From the NCBI RefSeq assembly GCF_013377885.1, contig NZ_JABKAU010000008.1:62001-126000 (forward strand): a DNA stretch of 64,000 nt, written 5' to 3'. Position 1 is the stretch's first letter; each line of letters starts with the position of its first letter. Both the position numbers and the translations under genes were made by a program. This document shows positions 33,417-43,300 of this stretch, one piece after another. The stretch is from Hymenobacter lapidiphilus (GTDB lineage Bacteria; Bacteroidota; Bacteroidia; Cytophagales; Hymenobacteraceae). The notes beneath the pieces are model-generated. The model worked only from the letters and a program-made list of their open reading frames with translations. It made no database searches and had not been told where the DNA came from.

Positions 33417-34562
33417 CTACCTCTTACCCGCGGCTGCTCCAACCGGAGCGCCGGCCGCAGCCGGGGGGCCAGCCTGCACCGGGCTGCCTTCGCGCAGGCG
33501 CTGGAAGCCTTCGGTAATCACCTGGTCGCCGTCTTTGAGGCCTTCGAGCACTACTATCTGGTCGCGCAACTGGGGGCCGAGCTGCACTTTGCGCTGGCGG
33601 GCCTTGCTACTGTCGCCGAGCACGTACACGAAACTCTCGCCCATCTGGTCGGTCACGGCCTTGTAGGGCACTACAATGCGCTGGCCCGACTGGCGGTTGA
33701 GTACATGCAGCACCGTGCTCATCCCATCCTTGAGGCGGCGCTCGGGGTTGGCAAACTCCACCCGCACCTGCACTGTGGCGGTTTGCTGCTCCACGCCTCG
33801 CGCAATGGCCTTGATGCGGCCGAGCTGCTTGTACATGGTGCCATCGGACAGCTCCAGCCGGAAAAGTGAGTCGGGGTTGGCCTTGCCGGCATTCTGCAGG
33901 GCTGTAAAGCGGGGCAGCTCGGTTTCGTTGATGACGAAATCCACGCCCATTGGGTCTTCGGCGCTGATGGTGTTGAGCAACGTGGTGCCGGGGCTAACCT
34001 GGGAGCCCAGCCGCACCTGCGAAATGCCGATGCGGCCGCTGAATGGTGCCGTAATAGTGGAGTAGCTCAAATCGGTGCGGGCCAGCGTAACCGAGGCGCG
34101 GGCCTGGGCCACCTGGGCCTGGGCGGTGGCATAGGTGGTGGCGGCGTTGTCCACAATCTGGCCCGCAATGGCATCCTGCTGGGCGAGGCGCTGATACCGG
34201 TCGAGGTTGAGCTTGGCGTTCTGGGCCGTGGCCTGGGCGCTGCGCAGCCCCGCCAGCGCCTGCTGGTAGGCGGCCTCGTAGGTGCGCCGGTCTATTTCGT
34301 AGAGCTTCTTCCCCTTGGGTACCACCTCACCTTCCCGGAAGAAAAGGCCCGTGATAAAGCCGCCCACCTGGCTGCGCAACTCCACGCTGTTGAGGGCTAC
34401 GGCCGTAGCCGGGTACTCGTCGTAGTACACGGCCGCGGTGGTGCGGGCCGTTACCAGCGTTACGGGCGTGGGCGGCGGCGGACCAGCCGGTTTGTCGGTA
34501 TCCTTGGCGCCGCAGCCCGCCAGGAGCAGCAGGGCCAGAAGAGAGAGAAAGGGGTGCTTCAT
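33417..34562 (-). CDS. RND efflux periplasmic adaptor, lipoprotein
   Basis: The 381-residue membrane-fusion protein begins MKHPFLSLLALLLLAGCGAK with lipobox LLAGC. It shows the hairpin region (GLRSAQATAQNAKLNLDRYQ, AQVAQARASVTLARTDLSYS), the barrel-sandwich edge STITAPFSGRIGISQVRLGS and the C-terminal membrane-proximal domain (GLKDGDQVITEGFQRLREG). It links the inner pump to the TolC-type channel. The start at 34562 is chosen because the upstream frame to 34745 lies in a palindromic repeat. It is separated from the channel gene by a 204-base gap holding a family A palindrome. Confidence 0.93.
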   Translation of the reverse strand: MKHPFLSLLALLLLAGCGAKDTDKPAGPPPPTPVTLVTARTTAAVYYDEYPATAVALNSVELRSQVGGFITGLFFREGEVVPKGKKLYEIDRRTYEAAYQQALAGLRSAQATAQNAKLNLDRYQRLAQQDAIAGQIVDNAATTYATAQAQVAQARASVTLARTDLSYSTITAPFSGRIGISQVRLGSQVSPGTTLLNTISAEDPMGVDFVINETELPRFTALQNAGKANPDSLFRLELSDGTMYKQLGRIKAIARGVEQQTATVQVRVEFANPERRLKDGMSTVLHVLNRQSGQRIVVPYKAVTDQMGESFVYVLGDSSKARQRKVQLGPQLRDQIVVLEGLKDGDQVITEGFQRLREGSPVQAGPPAAAGAPVGAAAGKR

Positions 34563-34606
34563 GGTTGGTTGGAGGGCCGGAAGGCGAAGGGTCTGGAAAA
34601 GGAACA

Positions 34607-34749
34607 GTGTCATGCTGAGCGCAGCGGAGCGTAGCCGAAGCATCTCTCCCGCAATGGTAAATCTGACCGTGGACTGCTGTGGCAACGACAGGGTTAGCAT
34701 TGCGGGAGAGATGCTTCGGCTACGGCTTGCGCCTGCGCTCAGCATGACG
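34607..34749. repeat. Palindrome family A copy 6
   Basis: The arms TGTCATGCTGAGCGCAGCGG and the corresponding right arm ending CGCTCAGCATGAC enclose GAAGCATCTCTCCCGCAATG and its complement. The element lies between the channel and adaptor genes of the RND operon. Confidence 0.82.
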
Positions 34750-34765
34750 CCGTTTTGGCGTGTAA

Positions 34766-36139
34766 TCAGTACGTCACCGGCAGTGCACCCAAGGCGCGCT
34801 GCACGTCGAGTTTGGCGGCCAGCACGGCGTAGAGGGCGTTGTAGTAGTTGAGCTGGGAGGTGCGCAGGTCGTTTTCGGCGACTATCACTTCGAGGTAAGT
34901 TTTAATGCCCTCGTCGTACTGCAGCTTGATGATTTTATAGATTTCGCGGGCATCGTCGCGGTTCTGGCGCTGGGCCTGCAGGTCGAGGAAGTTGCCCTTG
35001 TAGCGGGCCAGCGCCTGCTCGTACTCGGTGGTAATCTGGTTTTTGGTATCGAGCACTTGCAGGCCCAGGCGGTCCTGGCGCAGCTCGGCAATCTTAAGGT
35101 TCTGCAGGCGGCGGGTTCCCGTAAAAATCGGCACACCCAACTGCAGGCCGGCCTGCGAAGTCGGGAAGGCCTGCTTGTAGAGCTCCGCAAATTCGTTGTT
35201 CTGGTACACCTTCACATAGTTGCCGAAGGCCGAAAGCGTGGGCAGAAAACCCAGGCGGTAGTAATCAATGTCGAGGCGCTGGAGCTGCTGCTGGGTCAGG
35301 AGCTGCTGAATTTCGATCCGCCGCTCGAAGGCCAGCGGCTCCAGCGTGTCGAGCATCGTTTCGCGGGCCAGCTGCAGCGTGTCGTAGGCCAGGCTGACGG
35401 GGGCGGCCTCGGGCGGAGCGCCCATCAGCTGGCGCAGGGCGGCGTACTTGCCTTTCAGGTTCTCGGCCGTGCTTTTGCGGTCCGTCACGGCGTTTTTCAC
35501 GGCAATTTCGGCCCGCTTGTAGTCAATCTTATCCTTGAGGCCGACCTCATATTGTGCAAAAGCATCCTTAAGCTGCTTCTGCTGGCGGCGGATGGCCTCG
35601 TCGAGCACCCGAATCTGCTCGTTGGTCAGCAGAATGTCGTAAAAGGCCTTGCTCACATCGCGCACCACATCAATCTGGTAGCTGATGGTGTTCTGCCCGT
35701 TCTGCTGGCGCACGTAGCGGGCCGAGCGGGCAGCCAGCAGCACATCGGCGTTATAGAGTACCTGGTTGCCCTGCAAACCCAGGTTCGAGGTGTTCTGTAA
35801 ACCAATGCGCCGCACTTGGGCTGGCGCCGAGGGGTCGGTGAAGTTGGGCAGCACCGCCACCGGCAGCTGGAAATTGCGGGTGTAAGTGCCCGTACCCTGA
35901 ATTTGGGGCAGCCACGCCGAGAGGCCTACCCGAATCTGCCGCTCGCCAATAGCTTCATCGAGCCGCGCCTGGCGCACCAGGGGCTGGTTTTGTAAGGCGT
36001 ACTGCAGGCATTCGGCCAGGGAAAGCGGCTGGTTGGGAAGCGGTGGAGCAGGGGCAGCCACCTGGGCCGTGCTCAGTAGCGGCAGCAGAAGCAACAGGAG
36101 CAAACCCGGCAGCCTAAGGGCGCGAAGTGGGTAGTTCAT
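34766..36139 (-). CDS. TolC family outer-membrane efflux channel
   Basis: The 457-residue protein has a signal peptide (RLPGLLLLLLLPLLSTAQ), then the repeated TolC coiled hairpins: LAECLQYALQNQPLVRQARL, QIDVVRDVSKAFYDILLTNE, RRQQKQLKDAFAQYEVGLKD and, in the second half, LKIAELRQDRLGLQVLDTKN and LRTSQLNYYNALYAVLAAKL. The hairpins form the trimeric channel through the outer membrane. As the first gene of the leftward efflux set it supplies the exit duct. The ATG at 36139 starts the signal peptide directly. Confidence 0.92.
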   Translation of the reverse strand: MNYPLRALRLPGLLLLLLLPLLSTAQVAAPAPPLPNQPLSLAECLQYALQNQPLVRQARLDEAIGERQIRVGLSAWLPQIQGTGTYTRNFQLPVAVLPNFTDPSAPAQVRRIGLQNTSNLGLQGNQVLYNADVLLAARSARYVRQQNGQNTISYQIDVVRDVSKAFYDILLTNEQIRVLDEAIRRQQKQLKDAFAQYEVGLKDKIDYKRAEIAVKNAVTDRKSTAENLKGKYAALRQLMGAPPEAAPVSLAYDTLQLARETMLDTLEPLAFERRIEIQQLLTQQQLQRLDIDYYRLGFLPTLSAFGNYVKVYQNNEFAELYKQAFPTSQAGLQLGVPIFTGTRRLQNLKIAELRQDRLGLQVLDTKNQITTEYEQALARYKGNFLDLQAQRQNRDDAREIYKIIKLQYDEGIKTYLEVIVAENDLRTSQLNYYNALYAVLAAKLDVQRALGALPVTY

Positions 36140-36340
36140 GAATATAGAAATAAGCAGCTACTTGCTTACGCGAACAAGTGCAATGCGGGCAGAAAGCACA
36201 ACAAAATCAGCCCCTGAGTTGCCCAAAAAGCCACTGTCAGACTGGTCCCGCCAGGGTCGGACAAACAAATTCAAGCCTCCTGAACTCCTGACCAGCCGAA
36301 TTGTTGGCGGGCCTGCCAGACTAGCTTTCCAATTCTGGCC

Positions 36341-36396
36341 GGCCCGCGCCACCCAGCGGCCGCGCCAGTCGGTCCGGCCATTGGGTGGCGCGGGCC
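36341..36396 (-). terminator. Hairpin after pbpC (terminator-like)
   Basis: GGCCCGCGCCACCCA at 36341-36355 is the exact complement of 36382-36396. No T-run follows on the reverse strand, so it may be a weak or factor-dependent terminator of the PBP1C operon. The rest of the 297-base gap shows no gene. Confidence 0.5.
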
Positions 36397-36436
36397 GCCA
36401 GCAGCACAGCCAAATCTAATCGGAAGCCTTCTGAGG

Positions 36437-38857
36437 CTACATTTCGGCCACTGTCACCAGTACGTCGGTGTTGCGGCCGTGGTCGTCGGCGCAGGAGATT
36501 TTGAGGGGTCCGGGCGGGGGGCGAAAAAATACCCGCTCGGTTGCCGCGGCGGCCCGCAGAAACTGGTCGTTCACGTACCAGTACACCTGGCGCACCTCGC
36601 CGTCGGTGGTGCAGCTAAGCAGGAGTTGCTGCTGTTCGCGGGCATTGAGTACGTACTCGGTGTTGGGGGTGGGCGAGGTGATGGTGGGCGCCCGCTCGGG
36701 GCCGCCGCTGGCCCGCTGGCACTGGGGGTTGTGCGGCGGCAGGCGGCGGTACGGCAGGCCCTGGGTTACCCGATAGGCGGCCACTTCGGGCAGCAGGTTG
36801 GGGTACAGCTCGCGCCGGAAGCCAGCAGCTGGCGCGCAGGCCCGGCAGTAGGTATAGCCCCCATCGGCCGACACCAGCACCTCGCGCTGGTGCTGGCAGC
36901 GCCGCCCCGAGCTTTGGTTGGGCAGGAAGTAGTCGATTACCTGGTCGGGGCAGTTCTCGCCGGGCACAAGGCCGGTTTCGGTGCATACCAGCCGGAAATC
37001 GAGGCTGGCGGGCGGCACGAACCAGTCGTTGGGCGAGTTGTAGGCCAGGGCGTTGAACAGGTCGAAAAGCAGGGGCGTGGCCACATCGGAGCCAGTGAGG
37101 GCCGGGCTACCCTGGCCGCTGAAGTTGCCCACCCACACCCCAATAGTATAGTCGCGGTTGTAGCCAATGCTCCAGGCGTCGCGGCGGCCGTAGCTGGTGC
37201 CGGTTTTCCAGGCAATTTTAGGCAGCCGGGTGCTGCGAGCCGCCCCCAGTGGCAAGTCGGGCCGGGTCAGCTGGCTCAAGATGTCGGTGACGAGGAACGC
37301 AGCGGCGGGGGAAGTGAGCGGGACCCCACGTTGCGCCCTCACATCAACCCCACCCCCTGGCCCTCTCCCCGAAAAGGAGGGGGGACTAGCTTTTAGTTTT
37401 TTAGAGGTAGATGAAGAACTAAGCTCTAGTTCCCCCTCCCTTTTGGGGAGGGGGTTAGGGGGTGGGGTCAGCCCCAACGCCGCATACTCGCCCCCGTTCG
37501 CCAGCGCCGCGTACAGTCCGGTCAATTCTTCCAGACTCGCTCCGCAGCCGCCCAGAATGCTGCTCAGGCCCAGTCGGGCGCGGTTGCGGGCGATGCTTTG
37601 GAAACCGGCCTGCCGGAGTTTTTCGGTGAAAGCGGGCACGCCGTAGTCCTGGAGCACGCGCACGGCCGGGATGTTGAGCGAGAAGGCCAAAGCGCGCTCC
37701 AGCGTTACTTCGCCCTGGCAGTGCTTGTCGAAGTTCTCAGGGCGGTAGCCCTGGAAGTTGGTAGGCACATCGGGCAGCTGCAGCTTGGGCGTTACGAGGC
37801 CCCGATCCAGCGCCAGGGCGTAGAGGAAGGGCTTGAGGGTGCTGCCGGGCGAGCGGACCGCCACTACGCCGTCGTTCTGGCCCTGGCCCCGGAAGTCGCG
37901 GAAATCGGCCGAGCCCACGTAGGCCTCCACCTGCCGGGTGCGGTTGTTCACCACCAGCACCGACGCCTGCGAAATGCCTAGCTCGTGCAAACGGCGCACG
38001 TAGTTGCCGGTCAGCTCCTCAGCGCGGCTTTGCTTGGCGCGCTGCAGGCTGCTGCGGATGATGGCCTCGTGCGGAAACTGCCGCACCAGCCGCCGCGACA
38101 GGTGGGGGGCCAGCGTAGGGGCGGCGTGGCGGCGCACATCCAGCGGCTCCAGCAAGGCATCTTCAATATCCTGCCGGGCAAACAGCCCACTGGCCCCGAA
38201 ACGGCGGAGCCAGCGGTTCCGCTCGCGGCGCACGGCCTCGTTATTAACGCCCAGTACCAGGCCCCGGGGGCGGTTGGGGATGATGGCCAGCGTGACGGTT
38301 TGGGCCAGGGAAAGGAAGTTGGGCGGCTGCTGGAAGTAAAGCAGGGCGGCCGATTTAACGCCCTCCACATTGCCGCCGTAGGGCACCAGGTTCAGGTAGA
38401 GCTGCAGTAGCTCATCCTTGCTGTAGTGGGCTTCGAGTTGGGTGGCACGGGCCATTTCGAGCAGCTTATTGCCCAGCGTGCGCGGCTTGGGCTCCAGCAG
38501 CCGCGCCACCTGCATAGTAATGGTGCTGGCCCCTGTTGTGCGGCCCCGGCCGAACACGTTGCGCCCGGCCGCCTGCACCAGCGCCAGCGGGTTCACCCCA
38601 AAATGCCAGCGAAACCACCGGTCCTCTTTTTCAATGATGGTCTGGCGTAGTACTGGCGTAATCTCGCTTAGCTCGGTTTTCATCCGCCACTTCTGGGTGG
38701 GGTTGAGGTAGGCGTGCAGCACGGTGCCATCGGCGGCCAGCACGATGGGCGAGTAGCGCGGGGCCGGCGGCAGCGGAAATAGCCGGTCGAGAGCCAGCAG
38801 CAGCAACGCCAGCCCGGCCAGGATTTCCAAAGTGCGAATGGCGGTGCGCCGTTTCAT
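36437..38857 (-). CDS. pbpC: Penicillin-binding protein 1C with an in-frame palindrome insert
   Basis: PBP1C joins and cross-links peptidoglycan. The 806-residue protein has a membrane anchor (ILAGLALLLLALDRL), the glycosyltransferase domain (IIEKEDRWFRWHFGVNP with catalytic glutamate E78, TTGASTITMQVARLLEP), the transpeptidase serine in RSPGSTLKPF (S339, K342), the SLN at FSLN and the KTG at residues 551-553, and a C-terminal beta-rich domain (YWYVNDQFL). Between residues about 464 and 504 lies an out-of-place Pro/Ser/Lys insert (TPPPNPLPKREG..., SGRGPGGGV) that is a 120-base palindromic repeat kept in frame. The gene is in one leftward operon after an alpha-2-macroglobulin gene, a frequent PBP1C partner. 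Confidence 0.93.
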   Translation of the reverse strand: MKRRTAIRTLEILAGLALLLLALDRLFPLPPAPRYSPIVLAADGTVLHAYLNPTQKWRMKTELSEITPVLRQTIIEKEDRWFRWHFGVNPLALVQAAGRNVFGRGRTTGASTITMQVARLLEPKPRTLGNKLLEMARATQLEAHYSKDELLQLYLNLVPYGGNVEGVKSAALLYFQQPPNFLSLAQTVTLAIIPNRPRGLVLGVNNEAVRRERNRWLRRFGASGLFARQDIEDALLEPLDVRRHAAPTLAPHLSRRLVRQFPHEAIIRSSLQRAKQSRAEELTGNYVRRLHELGISQASVLVVNNRTRQVEAYVGSADFRDFRGQGQNDGVVAVRSPGSTLKPFLYALALDRGLVTPKLQLPDVPTNFQGYRPENFDKHCQGEVTLERALAFSLNIPAVRVLQDYGVPAFTEKLRQAGFQSIARNRARLGLSSILGGCGASLEELTGLYAALANGGEYAALGLTPPPNPLPKREGELELSSSSTSKKLKASPPSFSGRGPGGGVDVRAQRGVPLTSPAAAFLVTDILSQLTRPDLPLGAARSTRLPKIAWKTGTSYGRRDAWSIGYNRDYTIGVWVGNFSGQGSPALTGSDVATPLLFDLFNALAYNSPNDWFVPPASLDFRLVCTETGLVPGENCPDQVIDYFLPNQSSGRRCQHQREVLVSADGGYTYCRACAPAAGFRRELYPNLLPEVAAYRVTQGLPYRRLPPHNPQCQRASGGPERAPTITSPTPNTEYVLNAREQQQLLLSCTTDGEVRQVYWYVNDQFLRAAAATERVFFRPPPGPLKISCADDHGRNTDVLVTVAEM
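37348..37467. repeat. Palindromic element C inside pbpC
   Basis: The arms are CCCCACCCCCTGGCCCTCTC on the left (37348 onward) and the imperfect complement ending at 37467, with a central CTTTTAGTTTTTTAGAGG region. The element is 120 bases long, divisible by three, with no stop in the pbpC frame, and it encodes about 40 residues. Confidence 0.85.
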
Positions 38858-38925
38858 AAGGGTAAGGTACTGGTTGCTTCGGCCTGCTTGCTGTCGGCCT
38901 TGGAGTGTAGCGGCCGTTTCTGGCG

Positions 38926-39804
38926 CTACTCCGCTCCGCCTGCTATCCGCCACTGCCGGCCCAGTAGTTTCAGCAGCGTGCGGTGCCAGCCGGGCAACTC
39001 CCGGTAGGCCAACTCAGCGGTGTGCTGGCCGGCAATGTCCAGCGCGTCGAGGTGGTGGCGCAGGGTGGGCAGGTCCTGGCCGGCGTACTGCTCGAACACC
39101 CGCGTCAGGGCCGGACGGATGGCTTTCAGGTTCCAGTAGTGAAGCACGTAGGGGGCCGCCTCGCGCAGAGGGCTGTCGAGGCCTAGGCGCAGGCCGGTGG
39201 CCAGCTGTTCCATCATGTGCTTGTGGTAGGTGGCGTAGAGCTGGTCGGCCAGGGGCGTAATATCGCCCAGCAATACCGCATCCTCACTCCGAAAACCTAT
39301 GATGCCGGAGTTGTAGAGCCGCGTATCGGGGCCGATGCGCACCCGGCCCGCGCCCACCGCAAACTCGCGGCCCTGCAACCGGCGGTACACCTTGCGGCTA
39401 AGCAGGTTGCCGGTGCGCATTACGCCCTCATCAAGGTGCATAAACCGGGCTCCTTCCGCAATCTGGACGAAAATGGGGCTTGGGTCGCGCTGCCACAGCG
39501 TATCGGTATCGGTGAACAGCAGGTTGCCGTGGTAATGGGCCGCTGCGTGTTCGAGCACCCCGATTTTGAGCAGGTACACCATATCGGCCGCGCCGCGCCA
39601 GGCCCGCCACTGCTCGGCCGTTACGGCCGGATACAGTACATCGGCCCGCTCGCCGAGCACCTGCCGAAACACGTCGGGCGTGTCAGTGTACACCAGCACC
39701 GTAGCCGGCGGCGCGGGGGCTACCTCGAAGTACGTTAGCAGGCTGTATAGGGCCTCGTGCTTGATGGCGGCCGGGCCGTGGGCCAGGTAGATGAGGTAGT
39801 TCAC
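38926..39804 (-). CDS. Glycosyltransferase-like protein, GTG start
   Basis: The 292-residue protein begins with GTG (VNYLIYLAHGPAAIKHEALYS) and has a GT-A-like layout with the metal-binding FTDTDTLW at about residues 99-106, the YNSGIIGF segment and a long helical C-terminal part (TLRHHLDALDIAGQHTAELA). No ATG fits the start. The gene lies 68 bases upstream of pbpC in the same direction, in the operon begun by the alpha-2-macroglobulin gene. A role in envelope glycan synthesis is an inference from context; the DxD-like motif is the main direct evidence. Confidence 0.7.
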   Translation of the reverse strand: MNYLIYLAHGPAAIKHEALYSLLTYFEVAPAPPATVLVYTDTPDVFRQVLGERADVLYPAVTAEQWRAWRGAADMVYLLKIGVLEHAAAHYHGNLLFTDTDTLWQRDPSPIFVQIAEGARFMHLDEGVMRTGNLLSRKVYRRLQGREFAVGAGRVRIGPDTRLYNSGIIGFRSEDAVLLGDITPLADQLYATYHKHMMEQLATGLRLGLDSPLREAAPYVLHYWNLKAIRPALTRVFEQYAGQDLPTLRHHLDALDIAGQHTAELAYRELPGWHRTLLKLLGRQWRIAGGAE

Positions 39805-39846
39805 GACGAGAGTAAAAAGTCAGGAAGTTGGTAGCAGTAAGTTGCT

Positions 39847-40335
39847 TCAGTTCTCATAAGTGCGAGTACGGAGAACTTTGTCGCCGCTGAATTCGAGCAC
39901 TAAAACTTGTCCGTCAGAAAGACCCAGTCCGGGCCTTATGCCCAGGTTATAGCTCCAGGAGGCTTCATCCTGATGGTATGCTGGACCAAGCAGGGCGGAA
40001 ACCTGGGTTGAATCAAGGCCGATGAGCCGGCGTGAAGCCTGTAACTCGTCGACCATCTCGTAGCGTTTATTTGGGGCAACCTCCCAACCGCTCGGATCAA
40101 AGGACCGATGCGGATAGTAGTACACATAGAAAAGCACCGCGTGGATGCCGGCCCAGCAGAGCAGCGGCGTCGCCATAATGGCCGTTAACGCCGCCCAGCG
40201 TTTCGGATGCGGCTGTTGAGGCCGGATGCGGGTGAGGCCGGCGCGTATCGTTTTGAAGGCCACCACGAACACCGGCAGTACACAAAACAGCCCTACAAGC
40301 AAGTAAAAAGTAAGGTTCGGCCAGAAATTGGTCAT
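39847..40335 (-). CDS. Membrane protein with BamE/SmpA-like C-terminal domain
   Basis: The 162-residue protein has two hydrophobic segments (LTFYLLVGLFCVLPVFVVAF and AALTAIMATPLLCWAGIHAV), then a soluble part with EMVDELQASRRLIGLDSTQV, SALLGPAY and WSYNLGIRPGLGLSDGQVLV. The latter follows the fold pattern of BamE/SmpA-type domains (a helix pair followed by a three-strand sheet with a G-x-P turn). It lies between the alpha-2-macroglobulin and glycosyltransferase genes. The ATG at 40335 is used; an upstream ATG at 40356 is possible. Confidence 0.65.
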   Translation of the reverse strand: MTNFWPNLTFYLLVGLFCVLPVFVVAFKTIRAGLTRIRPQQPHPKRWAALTAIMATPLLCWAGIHAVLFYVYYYPHRSFDPSGWEVAPNKRYEMVDELQASRRLIGLDSTQVSALLGPAYHQDEASWSYNLGIRPGLGLSDGQVLVLEFSGDKVLRTRTYEN

Positions 40336-40393
40336 GATAGTAGAAGAAAGCAGCAAGATAATATGGCCCGACCTGAGGTCCGAGCCACAGCCT

Positions 40394-43300
40394 TTACCGC
40401 ACCCGCACCACGCTGGCGCCGCTGTAGCTGTGGTACTCGGCGTTGTACATGGCGTCGGCGCTGACGGGGCCGAGGCGGAAGGTGCCTTTGCTGACGGCGC
40501 GGGCCAGGTAGTAGAACGCCTTGGGTTTGGGGGTGGCGGTGGTGAAAATGTTCAGGCGGTCGTCGCGCACGTCGAGGTAGTCGGGTTGGGCGGCGTCCTT
40601 GGCCCAGGCCAGCTCACGGACGGCCCCGATGCGGGGGTTGTCAATTTCGAGGCCGGCGGGCAGCAGGTCGGTTATGGCCACGTTGGGCACGTCCCCGGCA
40701 CTTTCGGCCGACTGAATTGTGATACGCACCACTACCAAATCGTTCTGGCGGAAGGTGACCGAGCCCAGCGGGTTGCCGTTGCGGTCCAGGAACTGGCGGC
40801 GCACCAGCAGGTAGGCATCTTCCTCGGCCACGCGGCCGGTCGGCGAAATGCCTTCCAGCTCCCAGAAGTAGTAGAGGCTGCCTTTGCCGGCGGGCTTCAA
40901 CGTGATTTGGCGGTTGGACACGTTGCTAACCGTCAGGTCTTTGCCGGTGAAGGCGCCGATGTTCTTGCCGTCGGCCAGCAACTGGGCGGTGGCGGTGCTG
41001 TTGGCGTTGCTCTTGGCTAGTTTGCCCAGCGCCAGCAGCGAGAAAGCCCGTTCCTGGGTGCTCAGCCAGCCTGCCTGCTGCACGCGGCGACTCAGCTGCC
41101 GGCTCAGACCAACGACCTGCGGGTTGCCGGGGTCGGCGGCGAGCAGGGCGTTGAGCACCAGGGCCATGTCGCGGATGGGCGAGGAGAAGGAGCCGCCTAG
41201 CTCGCGGCGCGCGATGCTGGGGGCCACGCCGTAGCGGGCGGGTACCGTCTGCTGGAAAGCGCGCTGGTTGCCGCTCAGGGCGAAGGCCGCCGCCAGCAGG
41301 TAGCGCGAATCGTCGGCCAGCAGGGGGCGGTTGGCCTTGTAGTAGTTGAGGGCCACGGGGGTGGGCCGGCCGGCCAGGGCTAGCACGTAGAGCGAGTACG
41401 GGATTTCCTTTTTGGCCAGCGTGACGGGCCGGATTACGCCGCCGGTCTGGATGATGTTGTAGGTTTCGGTTTCGCGCTGGCGGGTGCGGGTTTCGAGGTA
41501 GCCGAGCACCCGGTCGAGCACGTTCTTGTTCACCGCGAAACCGGCCTGCCGGGCTTCCAGCAGGAAGTGGGCGGCGTAGGCCGTGGCCCACCAGTTGTCG
41601 TAGTCGCCGCCGGGCCAGTAGCTGAGGCTGCCGTTGTACATCTGCTGGGCCTCCACTTTGCGAATGGCCTCCTGCACGTGGTAGTTGGGATTGAACTGGC
41701 CCGCCTTGCCTTTAACGCCGGTTTTCTGGCCCAGCGTCGCCACCAAATCACCGTAGTAAAGCTGCGGGAAGGCGGCCGACACGGTTTGCTCCAGGCAGCC
41801 GTAGGGGTACTGCAACAGGTAGCGCAAATCCTTGGCAAACTCGGCCATTGGCGAGCGGCTCACCACCAGTTGGCTCCGCAACGAGGCCGCCATGAAATCG
41901 GTCTTCAGATTGAGCTGCTGCGCCTTGCCGCCGCCCGCCAGCACCCCGCTGCCAGTGCGCTTCTGCAAAGGCGAGGCCGGCCGCACGGGGATTTCAATGG
42001 TTTCAGTGAATTTCCCCGCGTCAGAATCCATCACTGATTCCAACTCTAATACGCCTGGTGTAAAAGCAACAAGACGGAAAACAAGTCTTCGCTCGTACAC
42101 TTCCTTTTCGCGAGTATCATGCCCTAAGATTACTTCTCCAATAATGGAAGTAGACGTAACATCTTTTACTTCGACAGTATTAAAATTTTCAGATGCGAAA
42201 ATTTCAACCCTAGCATTAGAGGCATTATTCTTAACTCTCAAGCCTGCTCGACCTTTTATTATTTCATTAGTTGTATTTGTCAGCGTTACCGGCACATCAA
42301 TCGTGTCGCCGGGGCTGAGGAAGCGGGGCAGGGCCGTGGAAATAACCACCGGGTCGGCGACGCGCATGGTGTGCTCGGCCGAGCCGAAGGCGTCGCCCTT
42401 GTAGGCCACGGCCATGATGCGGATGGCCCCGCTGAACTGGGGCACTTGCAGCTTGTAGCTAACCTTGCCGCTGGCGTCGGCCGTGAGCACGCCGCTCCAC
42501 TTGGCCAGTAGCTTCACGCGGCGCGAGGGCACGGGCGTGGTGCGGCGCGCCAGGTCGTAACCGTCGCCGCCGGTGGAGCTGGTGCCGAGTTCGGGCAGCA
42601 GGAAGGGGTACACGTCGTGGGCCGCCACTTCGAGGGCGCGTTTCTGGTAGAAGTAGCCGTGCGGGTCGGGCGTGCGGAAATCCTTCATCTGCAAGATGCC
42701 TTCATCCACCATGGCCAGCGTAACCTGGGCGCCGGGGGCGGTGCTTACCTCAATGGTTTGCATGGTTTGCGAGCGGCTCAACTCCGGCGCTTTAATGGCG
42801 ACGGACAGCCGCGAGCCGGGCTTTTCCACCGTCAGCGGCACGAAGCCGCGGGCCACGGTCAGGGGCAGGCGGTTGTCTTTGATGGGGCGGATGGCGGTGG
42901 CCGTTACGTAGATGTTGGGCACGTGGCCGCCGCGAATCGGGATGTCCACCTTAGCCGATTTCTCATCGGTATCCACGTAGAAATGGTCGAGCACCCGGTC
43001 CCGCTCCACCGTTACCAGCACGCGGCCGGGAAAGGGCGTTTTGAGCAGCAGGTGGGCGGTCTGGCCGGGCTCGTACTTGTCTTGGTCGGCCTCAATGGTT
43101 ACTTCGCCCTCGTTGTTCACCTCGAAGGAGTTGCTCTGGGTGTCGCCGTAACCGTAGGCGTACACCCGCTGGGATACGTAAGTAGCCGCGCCGGGCCGCG
43201 AAACCCGGATTTCGTACTCGCCCGAATACTGCGGCGCGAAGCCCAGGTTGGCGTTGATACCGCTGCCGGAAACTTCCACGTTGCGTCTCAAAACGGTTTC

